A stretch of 64,000 bases of DNA, from assembly GCA_025093555.1 (NCBI GenBank), contig JAIWNF010000046.1, positions 1-64,000 on the forward strand, in the 5' to 3' direction. How positions within the stretch are numbered: position 1 is the stretch's first letter; every line of letters begins with the position of its first letter. Position numbers and translations under genes: made by a program. Positions 23,061 to 35,667 of this stretch are shown in pieces. Below the pieces are notes generated by a model that had not been told where the DNA came from, ran no database searches, and saw only the letters and a program-made list of their open reading frames with translations. The stretch comes from Circinella umbellata. Lineage: Eukaryota; Mucoromycota; Mucoromycetes; Mucorales; Lichtheimiaceae.

Positions 23061-23727
23061 TGATGTTACTACGTATCTCCCATGGTAACAGTAAAAAATA
23101 ATTAGTAACAAAAAAAAAGTTCTTTTTACGTGACAGTTATCCTGTATGCATTAAAGATGAGTAGTTTATATTTGTTTGACATGGGCCAACTTCTAAGCCA
23201 GTGGCTCAATCTGGTTCAAGTAGCTCAACTTATGGCGTACAGCGTTGGAAATGTCTTTACGTATATCTGATGCAAAAAAAAAAGACTGGTTATCATCACG
23301 CTTATTCATTATCAAAGCGATACATATTTTAAACTTTTTTCTTATTATTCAACAAGCAGTCGTTCTATTTTATATATATTCAAGGACGTTGGACGTTTCC
23401 CTGTTTGAGTAATTGGCTTTTATTCTCCTAAGCCGATGCACTCCCTTGTTCTAGTAGTTGATTTTGTTGTAATCTAAACACTGTTCATAGTCCTCTTAAC
23501 GTTGTTACACCCATACACCAAAATTTATCTCACAAACATAATACTAACTATAACGCCTTTAATAAAGAGTATCTCACGAATAGTAAAAAGATATAAGTAT
23601 TCTTATTAATTGAGATTAGGTATACAATATGTGTGGATGAAATAATAAAAAAATAAACAATTTGATATGAAAATATAGAAACAGACAATGATTGACGAGA
23701 ACACAACTATAATTATAGTCGGTTTCG

Positions 23728-25815
23728 TTATGGTATGGTGCTTGATGATGATGATCCTGATGCTGCGCTTGTTGATGATGTGGTTGTAGATGTTGATGAT
23801 GGTTTTTTACTAGTGTTCGCTTTCTTTTGTGAATCATCCGTGAAGGAAGGTGGGATTACAAGTGTTTTTTCCTTTTTTGCTACTGCGCGCTTGTATCCAG
23901 GTTGTGCAAGAGTTTTATTATTCAAATATTGGTTTAAATCTGCTATCGACTTTTTGATTATAATCTAAATGATAATATAATTTGATTAGTTAAAGAAATA
24001 GATGAGGTATTCCATAAGTTTGATATATACTTTGGCTTGAAGAGTAAGTTGAATGATGGGTATGACGCCAGATGAAAACAAAGAAATATTTTTGGAGATT
24101 TGGTATTCTTCACTGGTACTGAATCGACAAATTACTCCTTTTGGACAATCCATGGTGCTGATGCTCATTCTGAAACCTAATAACATATATTCAGTTGATT
24201 TACATTACCAAATCTTTTTATGAACGTTTACTTACACGATTGGTTGAAACAAACCACTCTAAACTTTCTCAAAAAGTCCTCATTGTTTCCAGTCAATAAT
24301 GCAGCACGCATCATCAAATCCTTCAATATCTTGGGGCTGTGCAGCTGTGTTTCGATCACTTCTTTCTTTCCAATTCCTGCCAAGTCATGTTTTCCAACCT
24401 CCGCTATACCATATTCAATATTATCCTGGCTTAATACTAAATCTGGACGTACACTTCTAATCTGATCGGCGACTTGATTCACACCATCCACTGTACGACC
24501 ACTATTAACGCGAGCAAGGGTTGCTACACAAGAAACATCACTACAAAAATTATAAATTTGCGAATATTGGATAATGAACGGGCAATCAATTTATAAGAGC
24601 ACGCCATTTTTAATCATACATACCGCCGGGTATCAATGTGAAGGTTATCAAAGCATGTGTCTAGCCGACTCCAAATTCTAACAACAAAATCCATTTCAGA
24701 CGAGTCGTTACTATTCATACGGGCTGGGATGTTCCATCGATATAAAGATATGAATTCGCGCAACGTGCAGACCAACCAAGACTCATCATATTCATCATAA
24801 GGATCAAAGGAGTCGATAGATTTGACATATTTATCTAAAGCGTCGACAATTGCTTTTCGTTGTTCGTCTTGTGGTTTGTCAGCTGCTTCCTTGTTAATAA
24901 AAGTCACAATTTCACGACATTTTTGAAGAATGTTTTGTATTGATTCTGGTAAGTTGGGCAATAATAGGTCGCCTTCAGAGCTTAGTTTATCAATTTCGGA
25001 TTCTGACAAGTAATCGAGCCACTTTTTGTCTTCGGTATCGAATATAAGCGATAAGGCACAGCTATATAGTGAGTAATAGATTAGTACAAACGCGGTTTAG
25101 TTTGCCCACGAACCCCAATCTATACATACTGCTCGTATGAACATTTTTCGACATGTTGTAGGATTACATCTTCCAAATATGCCTTCTTATCATCATCTCG
25201 TGTAAAATCCCACTTTTCTGCGTCTTTCAATGATTTCAAATAATTGATCACTTTGTCTTTTTCGGGTTGAGAAAGGGCTGAAGAATCGGTTTTAGAGGAT
25301 TGACGTTTCGTCCCTTTTTTATTGCTGAGAGTAGCTTGTGAAGGACCTATAGTAGGGTTAGAAGTGCTATTCATGAACAAGTAATACACACATACACACA
25401 CGCCGGTGCAAAGTGAAACATGAATATTTACCTTGTATCTTTTTTTCTAATATACTCAACGCGATGGATCCCCAATTAGGCTCCTTGGTACGTTTGTTTA
25501 ACTAATAAAATATTCAATATTTATAAGTTCAAGTTTTTGTTATACTTGTTTATTTTTCATAACCTTTGTAATATTTAGTTGTGCAGCAACTGTTTCAAAT
25601 TGTTCTCTCCAGAATTGAGGTAATGATGCCTCTATTGGAGTTGATTTAACTACAAAATCATGGTTTGTTTCCAAGAAGTCTACTAAGCTCGGTCTAAATT
25701 TGCACGATTCAAAATACTTCTTGATCTCTATCAAGTTAAACCATTAGCAAAACGGCATTGATATCCTAAATTGTGTATTGTCATAGCTACCTGTTTGCAC
25801 TGCTGCGGTATCCAT
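23728..25815 (-). CDS. Repeated uncharacterised family, intact copy B
   Basis: Eight exons, 25791-25815, 25546-25727, 25432-25483, 25130-25346, 24624-25061, 24236-24540, 24031-24176 and 23728-23964, join in frame to 533 residues. I do not know its function. Residues 1 to about 300 look alpha-helical with a Lys/Ser-rich linker at about 88-110. A more beta-like part follows with RPDLVLS (336-342), IEYGIAEVGK (346-355), then MSISTMDCPKGVICRF. The end is Lys- and Ser/Thr-rich. PD...E..K spacing recalls PD-(D/E)XK nuclease folds; this is inference only. Copies A (10300, inverted), C (20030) and D (35668) are broken homologues, and D confirms the exon pattern. No signal peptide or membrane segment is evident. 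Confidence 0.75.
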
Positions 25816-26167
25816 GGTAACTGTTGCTTAGCGACAAAAGAGAAGGAAGAAAAGGTGCATTTCTAACCCAGTTGATGTTTTTCGTCAGAAAATATAGCAT
25901 ACTATTTTTTTGCGCACTTAGAATTTTATTTTTGCGCATATAAAATTATTTCGAAAATGGATAATGATAATGTCACTAAAAAAGGTGTGGAATCAAAAAG
26001 GTGTACCTCTTAAAAGAGCGACATGACAAACAGAGCCACTGTATGAACAGCAAAAAAGAAAGAACTTCTTTTTATTTCTTTTCTATAACACTAGAGCCTC
26101 AAACTATCCTTTATTATCTATAAACTACTTTTTTTCACAGAAATTCTGTCACAGATCCTTATCAGCG

Positions 26168-26614
26168 TCAGGAAGTGGTAGTGTAGCTACTGAGTTTGAG
26201 AGCAAAAAGAAAAAGTAATATTATAGCGTCGATGTCATCATATATATTTTCGTTTGAGACGCCATGATGATCTTCCACATTGGTAGTAGAAGAAAGCATT
26301 TCCCCCAAGAGGTGTTTTGCTACTATCCTCTTCTTGCTCTGTATTAGTTCCAGCGCATCCACAGCAGCAGATGTTGTAGGAAGTACTGATGGTTGCTGGA
26401 GTGGATGAATGATGCCGCTCCCGTTTAGAATAGAACTGTACAAAAGCTTTTTACCTTTGCCAGCTGTCAAAGTATAAGTATGCTCGTTATCAATAGTATT
26501 TTTTTCGTTTTATCGCTGGTAAAAGATAAGGTTCTTTGTTCTACCACCAATATTATTGTTTTTGGAGGAGGTTCCTGTTTTTTTTTGCGATCCACTTTGT
26601 TTTTGTTTTGGCAT
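26168..26614 (-). other. Possible hypothetical gene with one in-frame stop
   Basis: A frame starting with ATG at 26614 (MPKQKQSGSQKKTGTSSK) is interrupted by TAA at about 26510. It then runs on in the same frame through NTIDNEHTYTLTAGKG and SVLPTTSAAVDALELIQS to a stop at 26168. There is no GT..AG intron that neatly removes the stop. I recognise no family. It may be a decayed gene, a spliced gene that I have not resolved, or chance. It is divergent from the PSMD5-like gene. Confidence 0.3.
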
Positions 26615-26901
26615 TATACTGAAATGAGCTAATTAAAGTGAATGGCAGACAAGGTGATTGTTAGAGTTATGTAAACACGTGTGTAAAGTAGTAACAAGTT
26701 AAACTATGAACTCGTGAGAGAGTTTCAATAAACTAGCTCAGAATCCCCCATTCATATTATCCGTGCCAAAAAAAGAGGTTCTAGTCGGAGTGTTTTTGAT
26801 GGGAAGAAAGTCTGTTGTGCATAAAGTTACGCGTTTCATCCCCCTCTTTTTTTCTCATTCTAACCTTTTTTTTTACTGCCCAAAAAAAAAAAAAAACCAA
26901 C

Positions 26902-29516
26902 ATGCCATCGATTACAACACCACTTGAACGTGTTGCTAATGCTATTGAACCTAATTCAACAAGTTCCATTCAAGATAAAATAAATGCTCTTTCTTCTTTT
27001 TCTCAATCACTTTATGGTAAAACAAAAAAAATAATGAGAGAATTATATATTTTGAATTGAATTGAATTAATGAATGAATTGTTATTATTTTTTAAAAAGA
27101 TGTTGATATCGATCAAGCCCAATCCATATTTGAAACCATTCCCTTATCTAATTTTTATATGCTATTTGGAATAGCAGAAGGAAGTAATGAAGAAGAAGAA
27201 TTTAATAAAATAACATGTCAAGTGATTCAAAAATTATTACAACCTTTTACTTTTGATATGATTCATTCCGATGAAAATAACATGGTAATTAAAAGAAAAA
27301 GGATTTTTTCAAATAATATATAAATAATTCGATAGTTATTTAATGAATGAATGAATGAATTTAGACATTTTTATTACAAGGATTAAATCATTTTTCATCC
27401 GATATAAGATATTTATCACTTATTCAACTAGAAAAATGTTTAAATTCAACACTACAAACGATGGATCAAGTTGTACGTATGGGCTTTTTTTCGTTTCAAC
27501 CCTTCCACTTATTTTATTTTTATTTTAGGCGCATTCCAATTTATTTACTTTTTTATTGACAACAATTGCTTTTCGAGAAACACAAACTGCTAATAAAGCA
27601 GTAGATATTACATCAAAGGTAATCTTTTTTTATTTTCACTCTTCACTTATATAAAAATTAACTTTTATCTATATAATAGATTGGAAGTAAATTTCCTCAA
27701 GTGATATTTTCAGATAATTTAAGTTTTATTCAAAATCTTTCAACACTGTAAGTCTTTTTCAATATGTATGTATGTTAGAATGAGCGATAAATTAATATGA
27801 ATTCTATTATATATTTAGAAATGAAACAGTACGATTTCGAGTTTATGAATTAATTGTCAGAGTAGCTGGATCATCTAATCAAGCCTTTGAATTAGCTGAA
27901 AATTCAGGCTTATTAAATGGATTTATAAATGAAATACAATCAACAGATACATTAGTTGCACTGAATGCAATCGAAATTTTACGTCAGGTAATAATAAAGG
28001 GGATGGATTATTAAGAGAATAAGCCACCACTAAAGTATGAATATAATAGATTGCAATTACACCTAATGGATTCACTTTTTTGGAGAAATCCAAATTATTG
28101 GAATATTTAATATCATCCATTGATATGGAAGATAATAATGATACAGCAATTATATTAAAAAAATCAGCTATACTTTTACTTTTGGGTCAGCTTGCACAAA
28201 ATGAGGTATAAAAAAAAAGTCTTAAAATTTTGAATCGTTCGTCTCTCCCCCCCTCTTTCTCATTCTATTCTATTTTATTTTATTATTAAAAGGAAATTAA
28301 ATTCGAACCAATCGAACAAAAATATCATTACTTGGAAAAACTTCAACGACAATTGGATAACGATGATACGAATAAGGAAATAGTGGTATGTCATAAATGG
28401 CTTTTGTTTTTTGAAGAATACCTTACTTACTTGATCCTATTTTATTATTTTAGATATCCGTGATTGGATCTATTGGACTTATGGGCTCTAATAAAGAAGG
28501 TTTACATTTACTTCAAAATACGTCATTACTGGATAAATTCTTTGAAATGTTTCAAACATCTTCAGGTGATATGAAAGCTGAATTTCTTCAAAGTTTAACT
28601 AAACTTATAGGTGTCAGGTTAGATAATTATTATTATTATTATTATTATTATTGATTGTAATATTGTTTCCCCCCCTCCTCCCCCCAATAATTAAAATGAT
28701 TTATTTATTTATTTATAGAGGAGAAGACCCTGCAGTAGAACAAATGACACGTCAAATATATGAAGGAATGAATGGTATATATATATAGATGATGTGCTAT
28801 TTTTTTACCTTAAAAAGGAAAAATAAGGGGGGGTGAAAGAACAATACATAACCAACAATAATCTTTTTTTTAAGGGAGACCCACAACATTAGATAATTTA
28901 ATTCAAATTGCGAAACAACCTGTGGAAAATATTCGTATAGCAGCTTTCTCTTGTATAAAATCTATTGCTTCTCATTTATGGGGTCGTCAGGTAAGGAGCT
29001 TTTTTTAGTGGGTGGCATTCGTAATTAAAGGGTAGTGAATTTAGGAGAAGGAGAGAGAGAGAGAAAGAGAGAAAGAAAGAATCGGGTCCAAAGAAAAGAA
29101 GGGGGGGAAGGAGACCTTATTCGGGTCGTCGCCGTTGTTGCCGTTGTTGTTTTTCTTAACTGTATGAAATGACTTTAATCCAATTGACATAATAAAATAA
29201 AATAAAATAATAGGAAATGGTACGAAATGAACATATTCTAGGTTATTTAGTAGATCGTACAACTGAACATTCTTTAGAAGGACAGGTAAATAATAAATCT
29301 TGAATTGTTTATAATAATAATTTATTTACGTATTTATTTATTTATTTTTATTTTTTAAAATAGAGATGGAAATATGAAATTATAGAAACATTAACAACAG
29401 CCAATGATGCACAAGAAACTTTAGGTGAACATTATCGTATATTACGTACTTTTATTCGACAAGGACCTTATTATCAATCAACAGAACCTACCGCAGTATT
29501 AGAAAGCAGTGCATAA
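26902..29516 (+). CDS. PSMD5: 26S proteasome assembly chaperone PSMD5/S5b-like
   Basis: Thirteen exons (26902-27016, 27100-27284, 27365-27472, 27529-27618, 27680-27747, 27819-27987, 28050-28205, 28293-28385, 28454-28617, 28719-28774, 28875-28990, 29214-29285, 29364-29516) join in frame to 514 residues, close to the roughly 500 of animal PSMD5. The protein is all-helical with HEAT/ARM-like repeats. Recognisable stretches include ETVRFRVYELIVRVA, LNAIEILRQIAIT, IGSIGLMGSNKEGL and IRIAAFSCIKSIASHLWG. In other eukaryotes (S5b; Hsm3 in yeast) it binds an Rpt ATPase during assembly of the 19S base. The start ATG follows a poly-A tract at 26881-26896. Most introns are 50-110 bases; intron 11 (28991-29213) is longer and carries a purine-rich GA repeat. 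The HAL-type kinase follows 360 bases on. Confidence 0.85.
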
Positions 29517-29876
29517 AAAATAAATAAGGAAAAAAAGGGGGGGAGGGGATGCCAAAAACAAAAACGAATTATACTTTACCCACATTTTAATTATATAAAA
29601 CAAAACATAAAAGAGGGAGAATTTTTTTTATAAAAGAAAAAACGTGTATGTGTCTAAAAAAAAAAAAAGAAGGGGGAGTTAGAAGGAGAGAGAAAAAAAA
29701 ACATGTTTCTTTTTTGTCAAATCCAAAAAAAGAAACTTTTTGGTCTTCAGCATTTATTTACCAAAAAAGAGAGAAAGCGTGTATTTTCTCTTCTTCTTCT
29801 TCTTTTTTAATTATAAAATATATATTCCCCCCATCCCTTCCCCTTTTTTTTACATCATTTCATATAATTTATTATT

Positions 29877-31464
29877 ATGACATACTCATATACAATGGCA
29901 ACTTCAACTTCTTTATCATCTAAAAAAATAACAATTCAACATTATGAAAGTGATTTTAATTCATTTATGGAACAAGAACAACAAAAACATCAGAACAAAA
30001 AGAATTCGTTTTGGAAATCACATTCAATTATACGTAAACCATTATTAAATATGTTTTTAATACGTAGTAATCATCATTCTCACCATTCCGTTTCTACTAC
30101 TGCTACTACTACTTCTTCCTGTGAATCCAATAGTTTTTCATCACATTCTTCATTTCGACGACAACCACTTTTTCGAATTCATCATCATAAAAAGAATAAT
30201 AGAACGAATACTACTAAAACATCTACTAAAAATACAAATCAACAACAACAAAAAGATATAAAAGATGACAAGGACCATGCTATTCTTATACCCAACAACA
30301 ATAATACTAACAACTATAATAATAATGTAATATTGGATAATCTATATACAAATGTAATTAAATCCATTGGTGTCGGTTCCTATGCAGATGTTCGTCTTGT
30401 ACAATCAAAAACAACGTTTCAAATGTTAGCTATTAAAACATTTCGTAAACGTACAAAAAATAATAATATAACTGAACGTAAATTCATGAAACAAATTACA
30501 TCAGAATATTGTATTGCTTCATCATTAAATCATCCAAATATCATTAAAACATTTGATTTGGGTAAAGATTTAACTTTGAATCGATATTTTATTGTCATGG
30601 AATATGTATGTTTTTTTTTTTCTTTTGATTGATCAACTGACAAAATTGATAATCTTTGGATATATTTTTAAACTTACCACCCCCTCCAAAAAAAAACACT
30701 TTCTATATATATAGTGTCCAGATGGAGATTTATGTACAGCTATTAGTCACGGTTTATTACGATCTATGGATGAATTACATTGTTATTTTAAACAATTATT
30801 ACAAGGCTTAGTCTATTTACATGATACCATGGGCATTGCTCATCGTGATATTAAACCAGAAAATCTTTTACTTTCTGGTCATTTATTAAAAATTACAGAC
30901 TTTGGTGTTGCTGATGTCATGCGAGATGCATGGCAAACTAAAAAACGAAAAAGTCACGATTTATGTGGTACAACAAGTTATGTGGCTCCTGAATTATATA
31001 CACACGATGCCTATCGAGGTGATAAAGCAGATATGTGGTCTGTGGGTATTGTTTACTATGTCATGCGACGGGGTGAAATGTTATTTGCAAGTACCAAATT
31101 ATGTGATCCATTTTATCGAACCTATCTTCGTTGTCATTCAGATCAAGAATATGCGTTATTTAATAATGAAAAGTTATTTCATGCGGATGTAAGAGCTATG
31201 TTATATCGATTATTAGATCCTACACCTTCAAGAAGATATTCTGCTCAACAATTATTAAAATTACCGTGGATAACCAAATTGCCTGTCTGTTGTCAAAAAT
31301 CAAAATATCATGATCATGTGAATGGTTCTTCAATGACACGAAGTCATAAAAAAGCAATTAGGAGGATTGCTTTATCTACCTCTCATCAAAAACAAGTAGT
31401 AAATCCTATTGTTCAACAACAACAACGTCCACATCCGAATCATCGTTATTTAATAAAAAAGTAA
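29877..31464 (+). CDS. HAL4/HAL5/NPR1-type Ser/Thr protein kinase
   Basis: Two exons, 29877-30605 and 30715-31464, give 492 residues. About 155 residues of Ser/His/Asn-rich, presumably disordered N-terminus precede the kinase domain. Visible elements are the glycine loop IGVGSYADV (164-172), the catalytic Lys187 (MLAIK), probably Glu210 in helix C, HRDIKPEN (286-293) and DFG (305-307). APEL is at 334-337. The activation segment SHDLCGTTSYVAPEL and GDKADMWSVGIVYYVM are typical of fungal HAL/NPR kinases, which regulate plasma-membrane transporter stability and ion homeostasis in yeast. An alternative start is the ATG at 29892. All catalytic residues are present, so an active kinase is expected. 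Confidence 0.85.
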
Positions 31465-34080
31465 AAAAAAAAAAGTCTTAGTCTGCATATAATATACCAT
31501 TAAACTAAGAGTCTCGTCTCTTTATTAGATTTAAATCTAATTCTTAAAACTATATTAGAGTAAAAGAATTTATAAACCCTGAAAAAAAAATAACGGGGTG
31601 TGATTGAAGGGATGGGAGAGAGGCGGTGTTTACAGTTTCACAAGAAAAAAAACCATGCATAATTGTTGTTGGTTTTTTTTTTACCCAAATACGAATATTT
31701 TATACAAAAATGGATTAGCTTATTACCTCCCCCCCATTTCATTTATAGTCAGGAAGAGTGTACTTTAACTTTACTACAACTTTATTCATTTTCTTAATTA
31801 TAAATCATCTTTCCCTTAAATAAATGTCATTCTTTTTAATATGTTACATAAGATAAGGTATTTTTTTTTCGAAATAATAATTTTGTATGTATTGTGAAGA
31901 AAAAATATTTTAAACTGGATACAGGTACGTACGTAATAAAAAAAACATTCGGATCTAGTTTTGAGCGTGTGCCTGAATGGGGGTTTTGGGTCCCCAACTG
32001 GGGGGGGGGTCAAGGAGGGCCTGCTGAATGATACGAAGCGAGATAGACACTATTAGATACGTAATAAAATGCAATTTATACATCTCTATCTACTACGTAA
32101 GAAAGTTTTATTATTAATAATCAGCTCAACAACAAGTAGTAATTATCTACTACCAATTTATAAGCAAAGTTATAAACGCACTTATGTAAAAAAAAAACTG
32201 GTAAAACTGTATAGTGTAAACTTCATTAACAAGTAAAAAGTTGATGAAATCATTTAAACTTTTTTTTTTCCTTTCAATAACAATCGTACGCATATTTCAT
32301 TATCTTAAATACGTATCAACTAATATGTCGTCATGTGAATTGACAGCTTATGATCTCAATGAGTGGAGGATATGATATAATATCATGCAATTATCGATCA
32401 ATTTGAAAAAAAAACACCCGTTTATTAGACCGAAGTAAGATCATCATCAACCCATATACATTCAACGGACGTAAACATGTATTGCTTAATAGCTTCTCTT
32501 TTTTATAACTCTCTCATTCAATTATAAAAGTTATGAATTTATTTATAGAGTTTGACGAAGAAGAGAAAAAAAAAGGTTATACTATTATTATAATATTTTA
32601 AAAAAAAATTAAGTTTATTACATATATAGTTGTTTTGACGGAATATACGTGTACGTAAATCCATCCATAAGATCTGAACAATCGGTTTAAAAAACGGGCA
32701 GATGTTTTAACACATTGAAATTCATGCAACATGTTTTATGTATGTCAACAACTTTTTCTTTCTTTTACAACTCGTAACATCTATAGGTACATATTTTTAC
32801 AATGTAAATAATAAGAATATTCAAAACCAATCAATTAGAATAGTACGTAATAAATCGTATTTATAAATGATAAAATAGAAATTATATATATATATATCGT
32901 AATGTAATAAAAGGTCATTGGAAATTACATTTCAAAAAAACAGAGTAAAATTACGTATGTTTATTATCATTTGATCAATGATATTATTATGCTTCATCTC
33001 TTTGAGTTTTATAATCAAGTAAAAAAAATGTTAGTAGTACTAAACATAAAATAGATTATGCAACATTTAGTATCATGTCTCCTTTCTTTTTTTCTGCATG
33101 TTATAATGCACACGCAATGAGGCTACTACCTACATTTAGATACGCATATAACACTTTGCAACATATCTATATATTTACACTGAGATGCGCTAATTAAAGA
33201 TTTGTTTAAATAAAGATGATTATGCACCCCCCGCTTCTTTTCTTTTCTTATTAGAAGAATAAACTTCTATAGATTTAAATAGCAATATGTAATACTTTTT
33301 TTTTCTATATATGATGAGAAAAAAAAAAGAACCATGTTACACTTTATTATTACTAAAAAGTTAAGAAGACAAACAATATATAAGCTTTTTGGATGTTATA
33401 CATAATTAATTGAATTTGGCCATGTGAACTATGATTTTTGAAAATGAACTTCAACTTCCAAATTGTGCTGCTTGAACAAAATAGAGCTACGTACCAGCCT
33501 TGGTATAGCAGTGACAGAGGCTTTATTATACCAATGCATGGAAAAAGAAATGTATTATAAATCAATAAAACTATTATCTAATGGATTTAATCCAACAATA
33601 GGTTTAATTTGATTGTTTAACCTGTATAATCTCCACTTTCCACCATTTCATCCAGCTTCGCCGTCCTTCCCTCTTCACATATATTTTTTTTTATCAGGAG
33701 TTAATTCACTCTCTAGCACTGGTATAATTAATTTACTTTATATAATCCACCCTCCTAAACTAGATTTCATTTTTGACATCCAGGCAGCTCTTGTTACACC
33801 AATGACAGAATAAATCAGTTATACTGATTATCATGGCTTAACTTTTTTCGCACCAAAACATATAGGGTACCTATAAAGAATAAATATATCAGAATTGGGA
33901 TAGAAGAAAGATCATTGTAGCTTATACTATCTGCAACAAGTAAAATATAAGCAAAGCTATCACTTTTAGTCACCATAAATCTGTCTAATCACATCCAAAC
34001 AATCAGAGTAAGAATCCCTGGATATAATGAGAGACATCAGACCAAAGAATCTGATCATCACATATGTCTGGGTAGATACA
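31465..34080. other. Gene-free stretch opening the second accessory island
   Basis: No gene recognised. A GC-rich patch at about 31970-32045 (GGGGGTTTTGGGTCCCC, GATACGAAGCGAG) may be a worn copy of the GC-rich repeat at 15908 and 16752. The rest is AT-rich with homopolymer runs and TACGTA motifs. Around 33600-33815 a frame exists but shows no family features. Confidence 0.5.
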
Positions 34081-34099
34081 TAGAACTTCGGTTGGGAGG

Positions 34100-34578
34100 G
34101 GGGGTTCGCAACTACAAGTAGAGGTCGAGCAGGGCGCCACGTACTCTACATATCTTGCAATCACTCGAACATGATCTGCAGCGAAATGTAGGATGTGAAG
34201 GTTCGGTATTTTGTCCTTGTTGTAGCGATAGAGATGGGATGCGGTACAGATGCGATTGGTACATTTGGTGATAAGTTGTTTGTGTTGATCGAAAAGATGG
34301 TCGAGTGACTAGAATTCTGCAGTGCTAAAGACCACAGTTTTTTGAGAGCCAGTGGTAGACAAAATCGTGCTGCATTCAGTAGCTAGTTTACAATATTGAG
34401 CACCTAGTTGTGGTTTTATATATGGATGATAGATTAAAGCTGTTTTGTGAATTTTGAATTTATTGGAAGCGCTAAAGTAGACTACTTTTTTTGCTATTTT
34501 AGGTAATAGTGTTAAATAGCAAAAAGAGCCTATGTATATGGTAAAACCAAGCGATGGTAATACCAAACAATTTGGCAA
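34100..34578 (-). pseudogene. LINE reverse-transcriptase fragment, inverted
   Basis: On the minus strand, LPSLGFTIYIGSFCYL, then KIHKTALIYHPYIKPQLGAQ, recalls the end of the RT palm/thumb in fungal LINEs (YLG..., then LY..FIRPQLEYG). After a stop near 34309 the frame continues SLDHLFDQHKQLITKCTNR and LHILHFAADHVRVIARYV. The catalytic YADD-type box is not included. It abuts, head to head, a plus-strand LINE 3' fragment at 34573. Assignment rests on short motifs, so confidence is moderate. Confidence 0.45.
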
Positions 34579-35163
34579 TCATTAGATACAACAACACAAT
34601 TAGACCACCACACGGTAATAAACAGTGATCTAAAAACAGCCATCAAACAACATATTAAAAGCACACACATACAACGCTGCCAACGCAAGAACAGTAAATT
34701 ACTAAATGAATGCCGTCAGCAATTGGGAATTGACCCAATTTTATGGCTGCCCATGACATCTACAGAACGTACTTTATGTATCCACTATCGCCTAGGTTGG
34801 ATCACTAATCACCAACAACAGCCATGTCCTAATTGTCACCAAACGACCCGTCTATCTAAACAACACTTACTTTCCTGCCATCGGGTCCATACGTTTTTAT
34901 CAATCTCCAAATACATCAGCGACCCTATTTCTTTTATTCTCAACCGACTTCCCAAAACACCTCCAACATCATTTCAAAAACGTGTCTATTGGAAAATCAT
35001 CTGGCCAAAACTCTGCTTCATTCTACACCAACTACACCGTACTTGCCGTCCTGAATATTACACCACCCCTTCACCACCAACAAATCAATTTGGACATTTA
35101 TTACTACAATGGATTGAACCACCACTTGTACCACATGCACCCCCTTCCAATTTAAATTTATAA
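34573..35163 (+). pseudogene. LINE ORF2 C-terminal fragment with Cys-His knuckle
   Basis: An open frame of about 195 codons runs WQSLDTTTQLDHH... through TSTERTLCIHYRLGWITNH and the zinc knuckle CPNCHQTTRLSKQHLLSC (a C..C/H..C pattern) to a Pro-rich end. LINE ORF2 proteins of Mucorales end with such a WRxGW-type segment followed by a CCHC knuckle. The stop is followed directly by A-rich (AAAC)n sequence, as expected of a LINE 3' tail. No start codon or RT core lies in this orientation, so it is a 5'-truncated copy. Confidence 0.6.
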
Positions 35164-35202
35164 AAAAAGAAACAAAACAAACAAACAAACAAACAAACAA
35201 AG
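35164..35202 (+). repeat. (AAAC)n microsatellite, probable LINE tail
   Basis: A-rich run turning into about seven AAAC units immediately after the stop of the LINE fragment. Its position and sense fit the 3' tail left by target-primed reverse transcription. Confidence 0.65.
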
Positions 35203-35667
35203 TATCAGCCACGCTCCACTTCTCCATCTTTTTCCTTTTCCTTTTTTTCTCTTTCTTTTTGTGACATTGTTTCTTCACTACTTTCTCTTTTACCTTATAC
35301 GATTCCTACCTCATCCCCCTCATTGTTAACTATGTACTGTCGTTTTCAATACACCTTTTCCCTGCATCCCTGCAGGTTTTTCAGTTCCTCTCTTTGTGAA
35401 CAGACGAGAGCAATAAGCTGCAATCAGCGCGTGTTCAATTTAATTTCGTCATTAATAAAATACATAAATCTCAACGTAATACCAAACGAGTAAACAAAAA
35501 AGAACTATTAGAATTCAGCACCAGTCCTTGAAAAATATGATCACGGTGTCAAATTCGCGTTACTGTCGATATACTTTTTCTCAAAAACACAACTGCTTGT
35601 TCATCGCAAAGTGTTAATTTCTCAAAATTCTTGCTACAGATAAATCGACAAAACTCAATTAATTGCC

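Noticed and set aside
33613..33813. A 66-codon plus-strand frame upstream of the LINE pieces
   Set aside because: No RT or endonuclease motif; cannot be tied to the LINE with any confidence.
35018..35278. Minus-strand 86-codon frame
   Set aside because: Antisense of the LINE ORF2 end and its (AAAC)n tail.
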